Assembly: GCF_900105175.1 (NCBI RefSeq)
Contig: NZ_LT629771.1
Span: 4,163,501 to 4,227,500, forward strand
DNA length: 64,000 nucleotides
Direction of reading: 5' to 3'
Origin: Jiangella sp. DSM 45060
Lineage (GTDB): Bacteria; Actinomycetota; Actinomycetes; Jiangellales; Jiangellaceae
Shown here piece after piece: positions 1 to 6,573 of this stretch (the stretch's first letter is position 1; each line of letters begins with the position of its first letter). The notes beneath the pieces are model-generated. The model saw nothing but the letters and a program-made list of their open reading frames with translations, did no database searches and had not been told where the DNA came from. Both the position numbers and the translations under genes were made by a program.

Positions 1-11
1 TGCGGCGTGGG

Positions 12-263
12 TCAGGCCGCGCTCGGTGGGACGTAGTCAGCTGCGTCCACGGGAGCCTGCGACGCGGTAGCCGCGTCGACCATGGCTTCAAGTGCCTTCG
101 CCGGCACGATGAGCCGACCCCGGATCTTGATGGCCGGGAACTCTTCGTCAGCTATGGCGCGGTAGACGGTCATTGTCGACATGCCGAGCATGCGCGCCAC
201 TTCCGCGACGCTGTAGAAGCCGGGCGCATCCGCGCCCACATGACCAGCTGTAGCCCTGCGCAT
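12..263 (-). CDS. Excisionase-like helix-turn-helix protein (HTH_17 type)
   Basis: This 83-residue protein has a MerR-like winged HTH of the excisionase family at about residues 14-60: a V-A-E-V-A-R-M-L-G helix, then T-V-Y-R-A-I recognition-helix residues, then an I-K-I-R-G-R-L wing. The ATG at 263 follows a strong AAGGAGGTG ribosome binding site. Proteins of this family bend DNA for excision or act as small repressors. The gene reads leftward, so an integrase gene would be expected directly downstream outside the window. Three 10-bp-spaced TTGACT-like repeats lie immediately upstream and could be its binding sites. The family call is firm; the excisionase role is inferred from context. Confidence 0.75.
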   Translation of the reverse strand: MRRATAGHVGADAPGFYSVAEVARMLGMSTMTVYRAIADEEFPAIKIRGRLIVPAKALEAMVDAATASQAPVDAADYVPPSAA

Positions 264-275
264 CGCAGCACCTCC

Positions 276-310
276 TTGACTTAGGTTGACTCATGTTAAC
301 TGATGTCACT
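276..310. repeat. 10-bp-periodic TTGACT iterons upstream of the xis-like gene
   Basis: TTGACT occurs at 276-281 and 286-291, TTAACT at 296-301, and a weaker TCACT at 306-310. The period is exactly 10 bp, so the copies fall on the same face of the helix. They lie between the divergent xis-like gene and the GntR gene, next to the xis ribosome binding site. This resembles cooperative binding arrays of excisionases or plasmid-type repressors. The protein that binds is not known. Confidence 0.55.
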
Positions 311-372
311 GGAGCTCGCAATCCTCTGCGGACGACGTGACTTGCGTCAAGGAGGTCGGCTAGCCTCTAGCG

Positions 373-747
373 ATGACAGTCAGGCGTGACGACCCGCGAC
401 CGGCATATATGCAGGTCGCCGCCTTCATCGAACAAGCCATCGCGGCCGGCGACTACCCGCCCGGAGGACGGCTGCCCTCGGGACGCGATCTTGCGAAGCG
501 CCTGGGGGTCGCCTTGAACACGGTCCAACATGCGATTCGGCACCTCAAAGACCAGAGCGTGCTGGTGTCCGTCCCACCCCGTGGCGTCTTCGTCGCCTCG
601 GCCGACCTTGCAACCAAGCAATCCGCGGACGATGCCGAGATCATCCGCCAGCTCGGCGTGATCCAGGAGGCGATGGAGACCTTGACGCAACGCGTCGCGG
701 CGCTCGAGCAGCTGATTGGGGGTACCGATCCAGAAGCTGGCGAGTGA
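373..747 (+). CDS. GntR-family transcriptional regulator (short, coiled-coil C-terminus)
   Basis: This 124-residue protein has a classic GntR winged HTH at about residues 8-75 (P-A-Y-M-Q-V start, P-G-G-R-L-P-S-G-R-D-L-A-K motif, G-V-F-V wing end). A heptad-like helical tail follows, with no ligand-binding domain. The small size matches regulators carried on actinomycete plasmids and integrative elements, where they control transfer or replication genes. A TAGCCT hexamer ends 6 nt before the ATG, so the transcript may be leaderless. It diverges from the xis-like gene across the TTGACT repeats, which makes it a candidate regulator of that promoter. Confidence 0.8.
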   Translation: MTVRRDDPRPAYMQVAAFIEQAIAAGDYPPGGRLPSGRDLAKRLGVALNTVQHAIRHLKDQSVLVSVPPRGVFVASADLATKQSADDAEIIRQLGVIQEAMETLTQRVAALEQLIGGTDPEAGE

Positions 748-811
748 TGCCGTCGACCGCGTCGGCCAGGACGTCGAACTGCTCCAGAACTTCATGCAGC
801 TTGGCGAGTAG
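716..811 (+). CDS. Possible 31-aa ORF or frameshifted C-terminus of the GntR gene
   Basis: A TTG-start frame overlaps the last 32 bases of the GntR gene and runs to a TAG at 809-811. Its codons are strongly G/C-ended and the peptide is a heptad-like helix (K-L-A-S-D-A-V-D-R-V-G-Q-D-V-E-L-L). That looks like more of the coiled coil of the upstream gene. It may be a separate small translationally coupled peptide, or the original tail of the regulator displaced by an indel. An antisense frame over the same bases also looks fairly protein-like, so confidence is low. Confidence 0.25.
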   Translation: MGVPIQKLASDAVDRVGQDVELLQNFMQLGE

Positions 812-865
812 ATCTTCTCGGCCCGGGGGATCGCGACGACCCTCACAGCCGACGGGTGGATTGGT

Positions 866-884
866 ACTGTTCATGACTAACAGT
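866..884. promoter_or_regulatory. Inverted repeat ACTGTT-N7-AACAGT upstream of the XRE regulator
   Basis: ACTGTT (866-871) and AACAGT (879-884) form a perfect 6-bp inverted repeat. A nested TGACT-AAC-AGTCA symmetry spans 874-886. It lies about 75 bp before the proposed TTG start of the XRE gene, where an operator or promoter would be expected. No clear -35/-10 pair is visible. The function is a guess from position and symmetry. Confidence 0.35.
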
Positions 885-909
885 CAACTAACGCCAGCGA
901 CAGGGGGCC

Positions 910-948
910 ATGCAACCGCACTGCAGTGGCACTGCAGTCCGCCTGCAG
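910..948. repeat. 11-bp-phased CTGCAG palindrome array over the XRE gene start
   Basis: CTGCAG occurs at 921-926, 932-937 and 943-948, and a degenerate ATGCAA at 910-915, all with an exact 11-bp period. The second and third copies sit inside longer palindromes (ACTGCAGT, CCTGCAGG). The last copy touches the GGGAGG ribosome binding site at 948-953. A helically phased palindrome array over a regulator's own start is what an autorepressor operator looks like. The binding protein is presumed to be the downstream XRE protein, but this is not shown. Confidence 0.6.
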
Positions 949-958
949 GGAGGCTGAC

Positions 959-2239
959 TTGTTCGTCGTAGACGTCTGGACCGGAGCACGCGCAGCGGTG
1001 CTGCGACAGATTGCCCTTCGCATGTCGATCGAGGAGTTTGCAGAAGCGCTCGGAGTCGCCTCGCGGACCGTCTCGAACTGGGAGAAGGATCCAGCACTTG
1101 TTCCCAGGCTCGAGGCTCAACGGATTCTAGACACGGCTCTGGAGCAGCTGACGCCCGCCGCGCGGGAACGCTTCAAGATCGTTCTCGCCGCTGAAGGGGG
1201 CCCATCGAACGGGACCCGCCAGGACGAGCCCGACGATGCGCTGTCCCAGGCCGAACGGGGCGTTCGGTCCGACGCCATCCGCCTTAGCTCTCGCGTAGGC
1301 AGCGAGACACTCGAGGTACTGACCGACGGCATAGTTGAGATTGCGCGGGACTATAACAACAGGCCGCTCGTCACCAACTTCACGGACCTTCAGAAACTGC
1401 ACAAGCAATCCACCTACCTCATGGAACACGCACGGCGACCCGCTGAGTTGCATGAGCTCTTCGTCATCAGTAGCCAAGCGATGGCTCTGATGGGTTCGGT
1501 CGCATTTGATCTTGGACGTTGGCGAACTGCAGAGCGGCTCATCACCGTCGCTAAGGGCTACGCAGAGGGTGCTGGCCATCGGTCCTTGGAGGCCTGGTCC
1601 CTCGGGCTACAGGCCACTATCGCATTCTGGGACCAGCGACCTGCCAACGCGTTGGAGCTCGTGGAACACGGACTGGAACTGGCGCCTCCCGGAACGTCGC
1701 GCACCAGGCTGCGGCACATCGCGGCCCGCGCGCACGCGGTCGCCGGGGACAAGTCGAGCGCGACCTTGTCCCTGCGAGCCGCCGAAGACGATCGGGCAGC
1801 GGCCGATGGTCACCACGATCTACTCCATGACTCCGTCGGCGGGGAGTTCGCATTCGACGACCTGCGCGCGGCGGCATGCGAGACGGCCGTGTTCCTCGCT
1901 CTCCGAGATGGAGAGCGCACAGAGGTGGCCGCAAGCAAGGCCGCACAGGCGCTCGAAGGGTCGTCGGCAACGGAGGCCCGGAATGCCATAGCTCACGGTC
2001 TCCGGATTGATCGCGCCGCCGCATGGATCTTGCTGGGAGACATCGGCACTGCAGAGGAAGCCTTGGGGCCGATCCTGGACGCCGAGCGCGAGCAGAAGGT
2101 CTCAGTAGCCGGCCGCCTCGCGAATATTCGGCAGCTGCTTTCGGCGCACGAGCATCAGAGCAACAAGGATGCTCAGAGGCTCGGATCCAACGTCACGGAG
2201 TGGCTAGGCGAGCCCGACGGCATCACTCCGGAGAGCTGA
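959..2239 (+). CDS. XRE-family transcriptional regulator with helical-repeat C-terminal domain
   Basis: From the TTG at 959 this is a 426-residue protein. Its N-terminal Cro/C1-type HTH lies at about residues 8-45 (S-I-E-E-F-A-E-A-L-G-V-A, then T-V-S-N-W-E-K). A long alpha-helical, TPR-like region follows, as in many actinomycete XRE regulators. The frame is open from a GTG at 926, but the TTG has a GGGAGG site 5 nt upstream and is preferred. The GTG lies inside the CTGCAG array. Several codons end in A or T, giving lower third-position GC than the chromosomal genes to the right and fitting an acquired element. Its targets are unknown; autoregulation through the array is inferred. Confidence 0.75.
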   Translation: MFVVDVWTGARAAVLRQIALRMSIEEFAEALGVASRTVSNWEKDPALVPRLEAQRILDTALEQLTPAARERFKIVLAAEGGPSNGTRQDEPDDALSQAERGVRSDAIRLSSRVGSETLEVLTDGIVEIARDYNNRPLVTNFTDLQKLHKQSTYLMEHARRPAELHELFVISSQAMALMGSVAFDLGRWRTAERLITVAKGYAEGAGHRSLEAWSLGLQATIAFWDQRPANALELVEHGLELAPPGTSRTRLRHIAARAHAVAGDKSSATLSLRAAEDDRAAADGHHDLLHDSVGGEFAFDDLRAAACETAVFLALRDGERTEVAASKAAQALEGSSATEARNAIAHGLRIDRAAAWILLGDIGTAEEALGPILDAEREQKVSVAGRLANIRQLLSAHEHQSNKDAQRLGSNVTEWLGEPDGITPES

Positions 2240-3245
2240 CAGCTGCCAGCACGAGACTTTCCCGCTCGGCACTCAGACCGATCTCTGCCGCACGTTCATG
2301 GCGTCCGCCCGCGGGCTCCCGCGACATCCACGCCCAAGTGTCATGGACCGTGTCGAAGATTGGGCGACTGCGAAGGCCGGCGGAGAGGGCCATGGTGGAA
2401 TCGACCCGCCAAACGCCCGGATGGCTCCGCCACAACGGCAGCTCTGACCATTGCCTGACGCCAAGCTCGATCAACCTGACGTCGGGTACCCACGCCAACG
2501 TCGCAGTGCTCTGCGTCACGTCGACACAGGCAGCGAGTAGGTCGCCGAAGGTCCGGCTCCCGATGGGTGCCGTCACGTTGAACGCTCCCGACAGGCCGGA
2601 AGTAGCGCACATCAGCGCAAAGTGGGCAAGGTCGCGGACGTCGATGGGCTGAATGCCCCGCTCGGGCTCGCCGGGAGCGACGACAGTGCCACCTGCTGCC
2701 ACTCTTCGCAACCACCAAGGCAACCGCCCAACGTACTCGCGAGGACCGAGTACCACGCCGGGCCGGAGGATTGCCGATCTATCGGAACCGAATGCCGCAC
2801 GCACCGCGGCTTCACAGCCCGACTTCTGGTAGCCGTATCGCGTCGGACCGTTCTCGACGTCGACACCGAAGTCCGGACCCGCGTCAGGCGGGCACTCAAG
2901 CAGCGCCGACGCCTCGGTCAATTCCTGCTGTGGCCAGCCGGCGTACACGCTTACGGTGGACACGAAGATGCAACGGGCCACTACGGGCTCAAGGAGTCGC
3001 ATCACGGTCAAGGTGTTCCGCGGCACGTATCCCGATGTGTCGACGACCACGTCCCAGGAGCCGGACTGCGCCAGCCGTTCGACGTCACGGGCGCTCTCGC
3101 GATCGCCCCGAACGACCTCCACACCAGGAACATCGTCGCCCGTCTGCCCGCGATTGAAAGTTGTGACCCGAACGCCTGCAGACAAGAAGGCTTCGACGAT
3201 CGCCCGCCCCACAAACGCCGTTCCGCCCAGCACAAGTACCTTCAC
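2223..3245 (-). CDS. NAD-dependent epimerase/dehydratase family protein
   Basis: This 340-residue extended SDR starts at a GTG at 3245. The Rossmann motif G-G-T-A-F-V-G follows within the first 15 residues. The later S-T-V-S-V-Y and Y-G-Y-Q-K segments supply the catalytic Ser/Tyr-x-x-x-Lys. Relatives act on nucleotide sugars or isoflavone-type substrates, and the exact substrate cannot be read from sequence. The 3' end overlaps the tail of the XRE gene (2223-2239) convergently. The open frame continues upstream to 3680, but that part is low-complexity and lacks family similarity. Confidence 0.75.
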   Translation of the reverse strand: MKVLVLGGTAFVGRAIVEAFLSAGVRVTTFNRGQTGDDVPGVEVVRGDRESARDVERLAQSGSWDVVVDTSGYVPRNTLTVMRLLEPVVARCIFVSTVSVYAGWPQQELTEASALLECPPDAGPDFGVDVENGPTRYGYQKSGCEAAVRAAFGSDRSAILRPGVVLGPREYVGRLPWWLRRVAAGGTVVAPGEPERGIQPIDVRDLAHFALMCATSGLSGAFNVTAPIGSRTFGDLLAACVDVTQSTATLAWVPDVRLIELGVRQWSELPLWRSHPGVWRVDSTMALSAGLRSRPIFDTVHDTWAWMSREPAGGRHERAAEIGLSAERESLVLAAVSSPE

Positions 3246-3576
3246 GAGGCGATGATGCCATGCAGCAGGAGTGCCGCTTGAGGTACAGCAGGTCGAGTCG
3301 GTTTTGATCCTGAGCCTCGGCGGAGTCGGTGCGGGTGAAGGGCCTGGCGCAACATTTCGCGAGCTCGCCCGAGTAGCCCTGGGCGGATTCGCGTGGAACC
3401 GGTCGAGGCCGCGGAGAGTTGGATGAGCCGCTGGAAGGGCGCGGCGGTATGTAGGTTCTGAGCTGGCGCCGACCTCCCTGCGTCGGGTCGATGAATCGAT
3501 CTCGCGCCGAGCCAGTCGACTCCAACCGCAGCCATGCAGCGCGGAGCGGCTCATACTGGAGCCGGGGGGTGGTTGG
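3246..3576. other. Gene-free stretch inside the element
   Basis: These 331 bases hold no frame with convincing coding character. Open frames here are antisense or N-terminal extensions of neighbours. I see no tRNA, strong terminator or repeat in it. It may carry decayed element DNA. Confidence 0.4.
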
Positions 3577-4178
3577 ATGCGGTCGTTCGCAGTAAGGCCG
3601 CAGCCAACCTGGGCCGCAGCGACAGCCTGTGGGCAGCCGCCGATGAACGGCCAGCGGGTCTGCATGATGCACGGCAGCAAGAGCCCGCGCGCGCTCGCGG
3701 CCGCGGCTCGGCGGCTCGAGGAGGAGCCGGCCCGCGCGGCGGTCGTGACCTACGGCTGGCCGTCGACGTGTCACCGACGGAGGCGCTGCTCGACGAGGTC
3801 CGCTGGACGGCCGGGCACTGCGCGTGGCTGCGGGCGCGGGTGCAGGAGGTCGAGCAGCGCAACCTCGCCGTCGGCGTCACAGAGCAGAAGATAGACCCTG
3901 CCGGCGGCAAGACGGTCACGATCAAGTCCGTCCCGAACGTGTGGCTGGACCTGTACGACCGCGAGCGCAAGCACCTCGTGGCCGTGTGCGCGGCGGCGAT
4001 CCGCGCCGGCGTCGAGGAGCGGCGGGTGCAGCTGGAGGAGCGGCAGGGCGCGCTGATCGGTGACGTCATCGGTCGGATTCTGGACGCTCTGGATCTGTCG
4101 GAGGCTCAGCAGGCGCGGGTGCCGGAGGCGCTGCGGGCTCAGGTCCAGGTCCTGGCTGGGGGGAAGGCCGCCGCGTGA
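3577..4178 (+). pseudogene. Frameshifted phage-type protein (Cys/His-Gly N-terminal motif)
   Basis: The N-terminal part, from the ATG at 3577, carries the C-G-Q-P, G-Q-R-V-C-M-M-H-G and S-P-R-A-L-A-A-A-A-R-R-L-E motif series. This is typical of a small protein family of actinobacterial phages and islands. After Y-G (about 3757) the frame stops making sense and the continuation (D-V-S-P-T-E-A-L-L-D-E-V, then a long helical tail) is in the next frame. One missing base joins the two halves into a protein of about 200 residues. No slippery heptamer is present, so a real deletion or a sequencing error is likelier than programmed frameshifting. The 3' end overlaps the opposite-strand gene by 113 bp. 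Confidence 0.65.
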
Positions 4179-4689
4179 TCCACTCCGACAAGCTCTCCCA
4201 CCACCCGCGGTGCGGGGGAATGCCGACCACGTTGAGCCGGCCGCTGCGCACCGTGCCGCGGTGCTCCAACCATGTCATCAGGAAGCTCCACACCGCGTTC
4301 ACCATCTCGACGTCGCCGTGGTGGACTGCGATCCGCACGCGGCTCGGTATCCGGCGGACCTGGAAGGCCAGGCGCCTGTCCCGCCACCCGCACCTGAGCG
4401 AGATTCGGACGATCTGCTCGCGCATGAGGGGTTGGAGTTGCTCGACGTGCTCCCGAGTGCGCTTCTCTGGCGGCGTCGAAAGGGTCCTTGCCATACGGCG
4501 TCCGTCTTCGACGAGGAGCAGGAGGGTCTGCACTGCCTCGACGAGCTCCCGCTGCCTCGTGTGCCGTGCCTGCAACCAGAAGGCGAACAGCGCAGCGAGG
4601 AACGCACCAGGGATCGCCAGCGCGCCGTTAAGGAGGCCCTCCCAGGTGATGTCGCCCGTCTCGATGCCGAGGAAGCCGGTCTGGGTCAC
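4066..4689 (-). CDS. Membrane-anchored hypothetical protein with Pro-rich tail
   Basis: From the GTG at 4689 this is 207 residues. It has one N-terminal membrane segment (G-L-L-N-G-A-L-A-I-P-G then F-L-A-A-L-F-A-F-W-L), a charged helical middle and a Pro/Ala/Glu-rich C-terminus. I do not recognise a family with a known function. An upstream ATG at 4749 is possible. The GTG is preferred because a TACGGT hexamer (4701-4696) lies 6 nt before it, a pattern seen at many starts here. The Pro-rich tail overlaps the 3' end of the convergent pseudogene. Confidence 0.55.
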   Translation of the reverse strand: MTQTGFLGIETGDITWEGLLNGALAIPGAFLAALFAFWLQARHTRQRELVEAVQTLLLLVEDGRRMARTLSTPPEKRTREHVEQLQPLMREQIVRISLRCGWRDRRLAFQVRRIPSRVRIAVHHGDVEMVNAVWSFLMTWLEHRGTVRSGRLNVVGIPPHRGWWESLSEWITRRPSPQPGPGPEPAAPPAPAPAEPPTDPERPESDR

Positions 4690-4775
4690 CCGCGCACCGT
4701 ACTCGCAGACCCGGACACATCGGCCCTGCGAGGTGGCCCCAACCTTCACGATGAGCCGGCGTGACTCTCAATGAG

Positions 4776-4788
4776 CGCATCTGATGCG
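4776..4788. promoter_or_regulatory. Small perfect palindrome CGCATC-T-GATGCG
   Basis: A 6-bp perfect inverted repeat around one base lies just upstream of the membrane-protein gene, in the gene-poor end of the element. The arms resemble those of the larger operator-like repeat at 8124-8149, but the spacing differs. It could be an operator half-site arrangement or chance. Confidence 0.25.
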
Positions 4789-4848
4789 TCCTCGCAGCTC
4801 AAAGCCTCCGGACGTGATGTGGGATGATCCCCTACACCCCATGGAGCC

Positions 4849-4886
4849 TAATCAGCGGGTCCGGGGTTCGAGTTCCTGATCGCGCA
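4849..4886 (+). other. Decayed tRNA-Lys-like 3' half (candidate old att scar)
   Basis: The bases read TAA of an anticodon loop, TCAGC (anticodon stem 3' strand), GGGTC (variable loop), CGGGG-TTCGAGT-TCCTG (T arm, one change from the usual CCCTG), then an acceptor strand and A. This is the order of an actinobacterial tRNA-Lys(CTT) 3' half as I recall it. Nothing upstream forms the 5' half, and CCA is replaced by GTTCCA. It looks like the scar of an earlier integration into a tRNA-Lys gene, now degenerate. Confidence 0.5.
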
Positions 4887-5075
4887 GTTCCACACGGGTC
4901 CGTAGCTCGGACCAGCTGACTGAAGCGCCCCAGAGGCCATGCTCTAGCTCCTGAGCACGCCGTGGTGCCATTCGTGGTGCGAAATTGAGTCCAGCAAGGC
5001 GGTCAGGTGTGGTTGGAGATGCCGGCGACCTGAGTGTTGGCGCCTGGAGTTGCTGTTGTGAGGATTGCCGTGGCT
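4887..5075. other. Element end: non-coding stretch next to the att scar
   Basis: Together with 4750-4886 this makes about 390 bases without a gene. It contains a short hairpin (GGTCCG-TAGCT-CGGACC, 4897-4913) and a direct repeat CGTGGTGC at 4961-4968 and 4973-4980. Repeats this close to an att core can be arm-type integrase sites. No coding frame is convincing. Confidence 0.4.
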
Positions 5076-5120
5076 CTCATAATCCCTGGGTCGTGGGTTC
5101 GAGTCCCACCCGCCCTACCA
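5076..5120 (+). other. tRNA-Met 3' half: attachment site of the element (attR-like)
   Basis: The sequence starts at the anticodon loop C-T-CAT-A-A (5076-5082) and continues with stem strand TCCCT, variable GGGTC and T arm GTGGG-TTCGAGT-CCCAC. It ends with acceptor strand CCGCCCT, discriminator A and CCA (ends 5120). The five bases before the loop (TGGCT) cannot pair with TCCCT, and no 5' acceptor or D arm is found upstream. So this is a half tRNA, not a gene. It is the expected duplicated core of an integration event, and the intact tRNA-Met should lie left of the window. Confidence 0.85.
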
Positions 5121-5142
5121 GCGCGTTTCCAGGTGCCCGCGG

Positions 5143-6537
5143 CTACGACCGCGTCATGGCGGACTGAAGCTTCTCCTGCGGCAGGTAGGCGCCCTGCTTC
5201 CGCAGCGATTCCACGAGAACGGCCGTGTCGAGGTCCGGAGCCGACCGTCCGGTCCGGATGGACTGGACGGCGGCCGTACCCGCGGCTTGGCCCATCATCG
5301 ACGCGGCGGGCTGGACGCGGATCGAGCCGTGCACCTCGACGTCGCTGGAGGCGCACCGTCCGGCGACCCACAGGTTCGACCAGCCGCGTGGCACCAGGAT
5401 GCCGTAGGGAATGCCGAACGCCTCACCGGGCAGGAGCCGCTTCTGATGCTCGACCTCGGCGCGGAAGCGCTGGTACTCCTCATCGCTGGTGTCGTAGGGA
5501 TGGATGTCGACGAACTTGTTGAACAGCGCGATCTGGTCGGGGAACTTGCGGCGCCCCAGGTAGTCGTCGATGTCGAGCTCGTACTCGCCGACGATGCGAC
5601 GGCTCTCCCGCACGCCGATCAGCGAGGCGGTGATCACGAGCTCGACGTTCTCGAAGCCCGGAACGTAGTTCCTGAAGAACTGCCAGTACTCGTGGGCCAG
5701 ACGCCGGCCGAGCATCACGCCGTCGCTCAGCTGCTTGACCTCGAGCGCGTTCATGTCGAACAGATGCCCCCCGTTGAGATAGCCGACCTGATCACCCACC
5801 CTGGACATGCCCGGAAGATGCTTGTCCGGCTGGGTGAAATGGCCGTCCTCGATCGCCTGGAACAGATACTCATCGTGCCGGTGCATCCCCCGGCCCGGCC
5901 GCGGCACGATGCGATCCCAGTCGATTCCGGCGAAGAGTGAAGGCAGCGTGGCCGGCATGATGTGCGGGGTGTCGCGGCCGGCCTCGCGCACGTCGACGCC
6001 GACGAGGTCGGAGAGGATCGCGTCGCCGGTGGCGTCGATGAAGGTCTTGGCCTTCACGTAGCGGTAGCCCTCGACGTTGGAGATCACGACGCCGTTGACC
6101 CGGCCGGTCTCCTGGTCCGCGTCGGCATCGATCACGCGTGAGAAGAAGCGGATCTCGACGCCGGCGTCGGCGGCGAGCTCGTCGAGGAGCAGCTTGTAGC
6201 CCTCGACGCGGAACGGCGTCCACCGGTGATAGCCCTTGACGTGACTCTCGACCTCGAGCCCCGGCTTCAGGAACCCGCGTTCGCCGAGCGTGAAGATGAT
6301 CTCGCGCATGAGGCCGCCGACGAGCATCTCCTCGCCGTTGCCGACCGGGTCGAACGCCGTCACCAGCCCCGACGTGCCCATCCCGCCCATACAGCCGGTC
6401 GACTCGACCAGCAGCACCTTGGCCCCCAGCCGGGCCGCGCAGATCGCCGCGGCGGACCCGGCCGGGCCTCCACCGGCGACGACGAGGTCGTAGCCGTCTT
6501 CCATCGGTATGTCGCGGACGAGGCGATATGCCGACAT
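5143..6537 (-). CDS. FAD-dependent oxidoreductase (FAD_oxidored family)
   Basis: This 464-residue flavoprotein has an N-terminal dinucleotide motif V-V-A-G-G-G-P-A-G-S-A-A-A (about 18-30), an E at the end of the second strand, and a C-terminal G-R-C-A-S-S-D-V-E-V-H-G-S segment. That segment is typical of the family close to fumarate-reductase-like and tRNA-GidA-like oxidoreductases. Its start lies just downstream of the oxygenase gene, so it is probably co-transcribed. Its stop lies only 22 bases from the tRNA att scar, so it is the first chromosomal gene beyond the element. Substrate unknown; oxidation of an organic acid or sugar derivative is plausible. Confidence 0.8.
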   Translation of the reverse strand: MSAYRLVRDIPMEDGYDLVVAGGGPAGSAAAICAARLGAKVLLVESTGCMGGMGTSGLVTAFDPVGNGEEMLVGGLMREIIFTLGERGFLKPGLEVESHVKGYHRWTPFRVEGYKLLLDELAADAGVEIRFFSRVIDADADQETGRVNGVVISNVEGYRYVKAKTFIDATGDAILSDLVGVDVREAGRDTPHIMPATLPSLFAGIDWDRIVPRPGRGMHRHDEYLFQAIEDGHFTQPDKHLPGMSRVGDQVGYLNGGHLFDMNALEVKQLSDGVMLGRRLAHEYWQFFRNYVPGFENVELVITASLIGVRESRRIVGEYELDIDDYLGRRKFPDQIALFNKFVDIHPYDTSDEEYQRFRAEVEHQKRLLPGEAFGIPYGILVPRGWSNLWVAGRCASSDVEVHGSIRVQPAASMMGQAAGTAAVQSIRTGRSAPDLDTAVLVESLRKQGAYLPQEKLQSAMTRS

Positions 6538-6573
6538 CGAAACACCTCCGAGTGTGTGCGGGAGAGGGCGGAG

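Larger units (their letters stand above)
1..5120. mobile_element. Right part of a tRNA-integrated element (genomic island)
   Basis: The segment begins with an excisionase-like HTH gene and holds regulators, a phage-type frameshifted gene and a membrane-anchored hypothetical. It ends exactly at a tRNA 3' half that has no 5' half. Integrases commonly use the 3' half of a tRNA gene as core site, and integration leaves an intact tRNA at the integrase end and a duplicate 3' half at the other. The orientation here fits an intact tRNA and an integrase to the left of the window, next to the leftward xis-like gene. The left boundary is not visible, so the element type (prophage, actinomycete integrative and conjugative element, or decayed island) is inferred, not shown. 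Confidence 0.65.

Noticed and set aside
641-874. Minus-strand 77-codon frame opposite the GntR tail
   Set aside because: It looks partly protein-like, but the plus strand carries the GntR gene and a G/C-ended helical frame over the same bases, and no site supports the minus start.
3245-3680. N-terminal extension of the epimerase
   Set aside because: The added 145 residues are low-complexity, lack family similarity, and precede the natural Rossmann start at 3245.
4849-5120. Complete tRNA genes
   Set aside because: Both tRNA-like stretches lack the acceptor 5' strand, D arm and a pairing anticodon stem, so they are scars, not functional tRNAs.
5003-5371. Minus-strand 122-codon frame over the tRNA half
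   Set aside because: Part of it is a translation of the antisense tRNA, a known annotation artefact, and the rest overlaps the FAD oxidoreductase gene.
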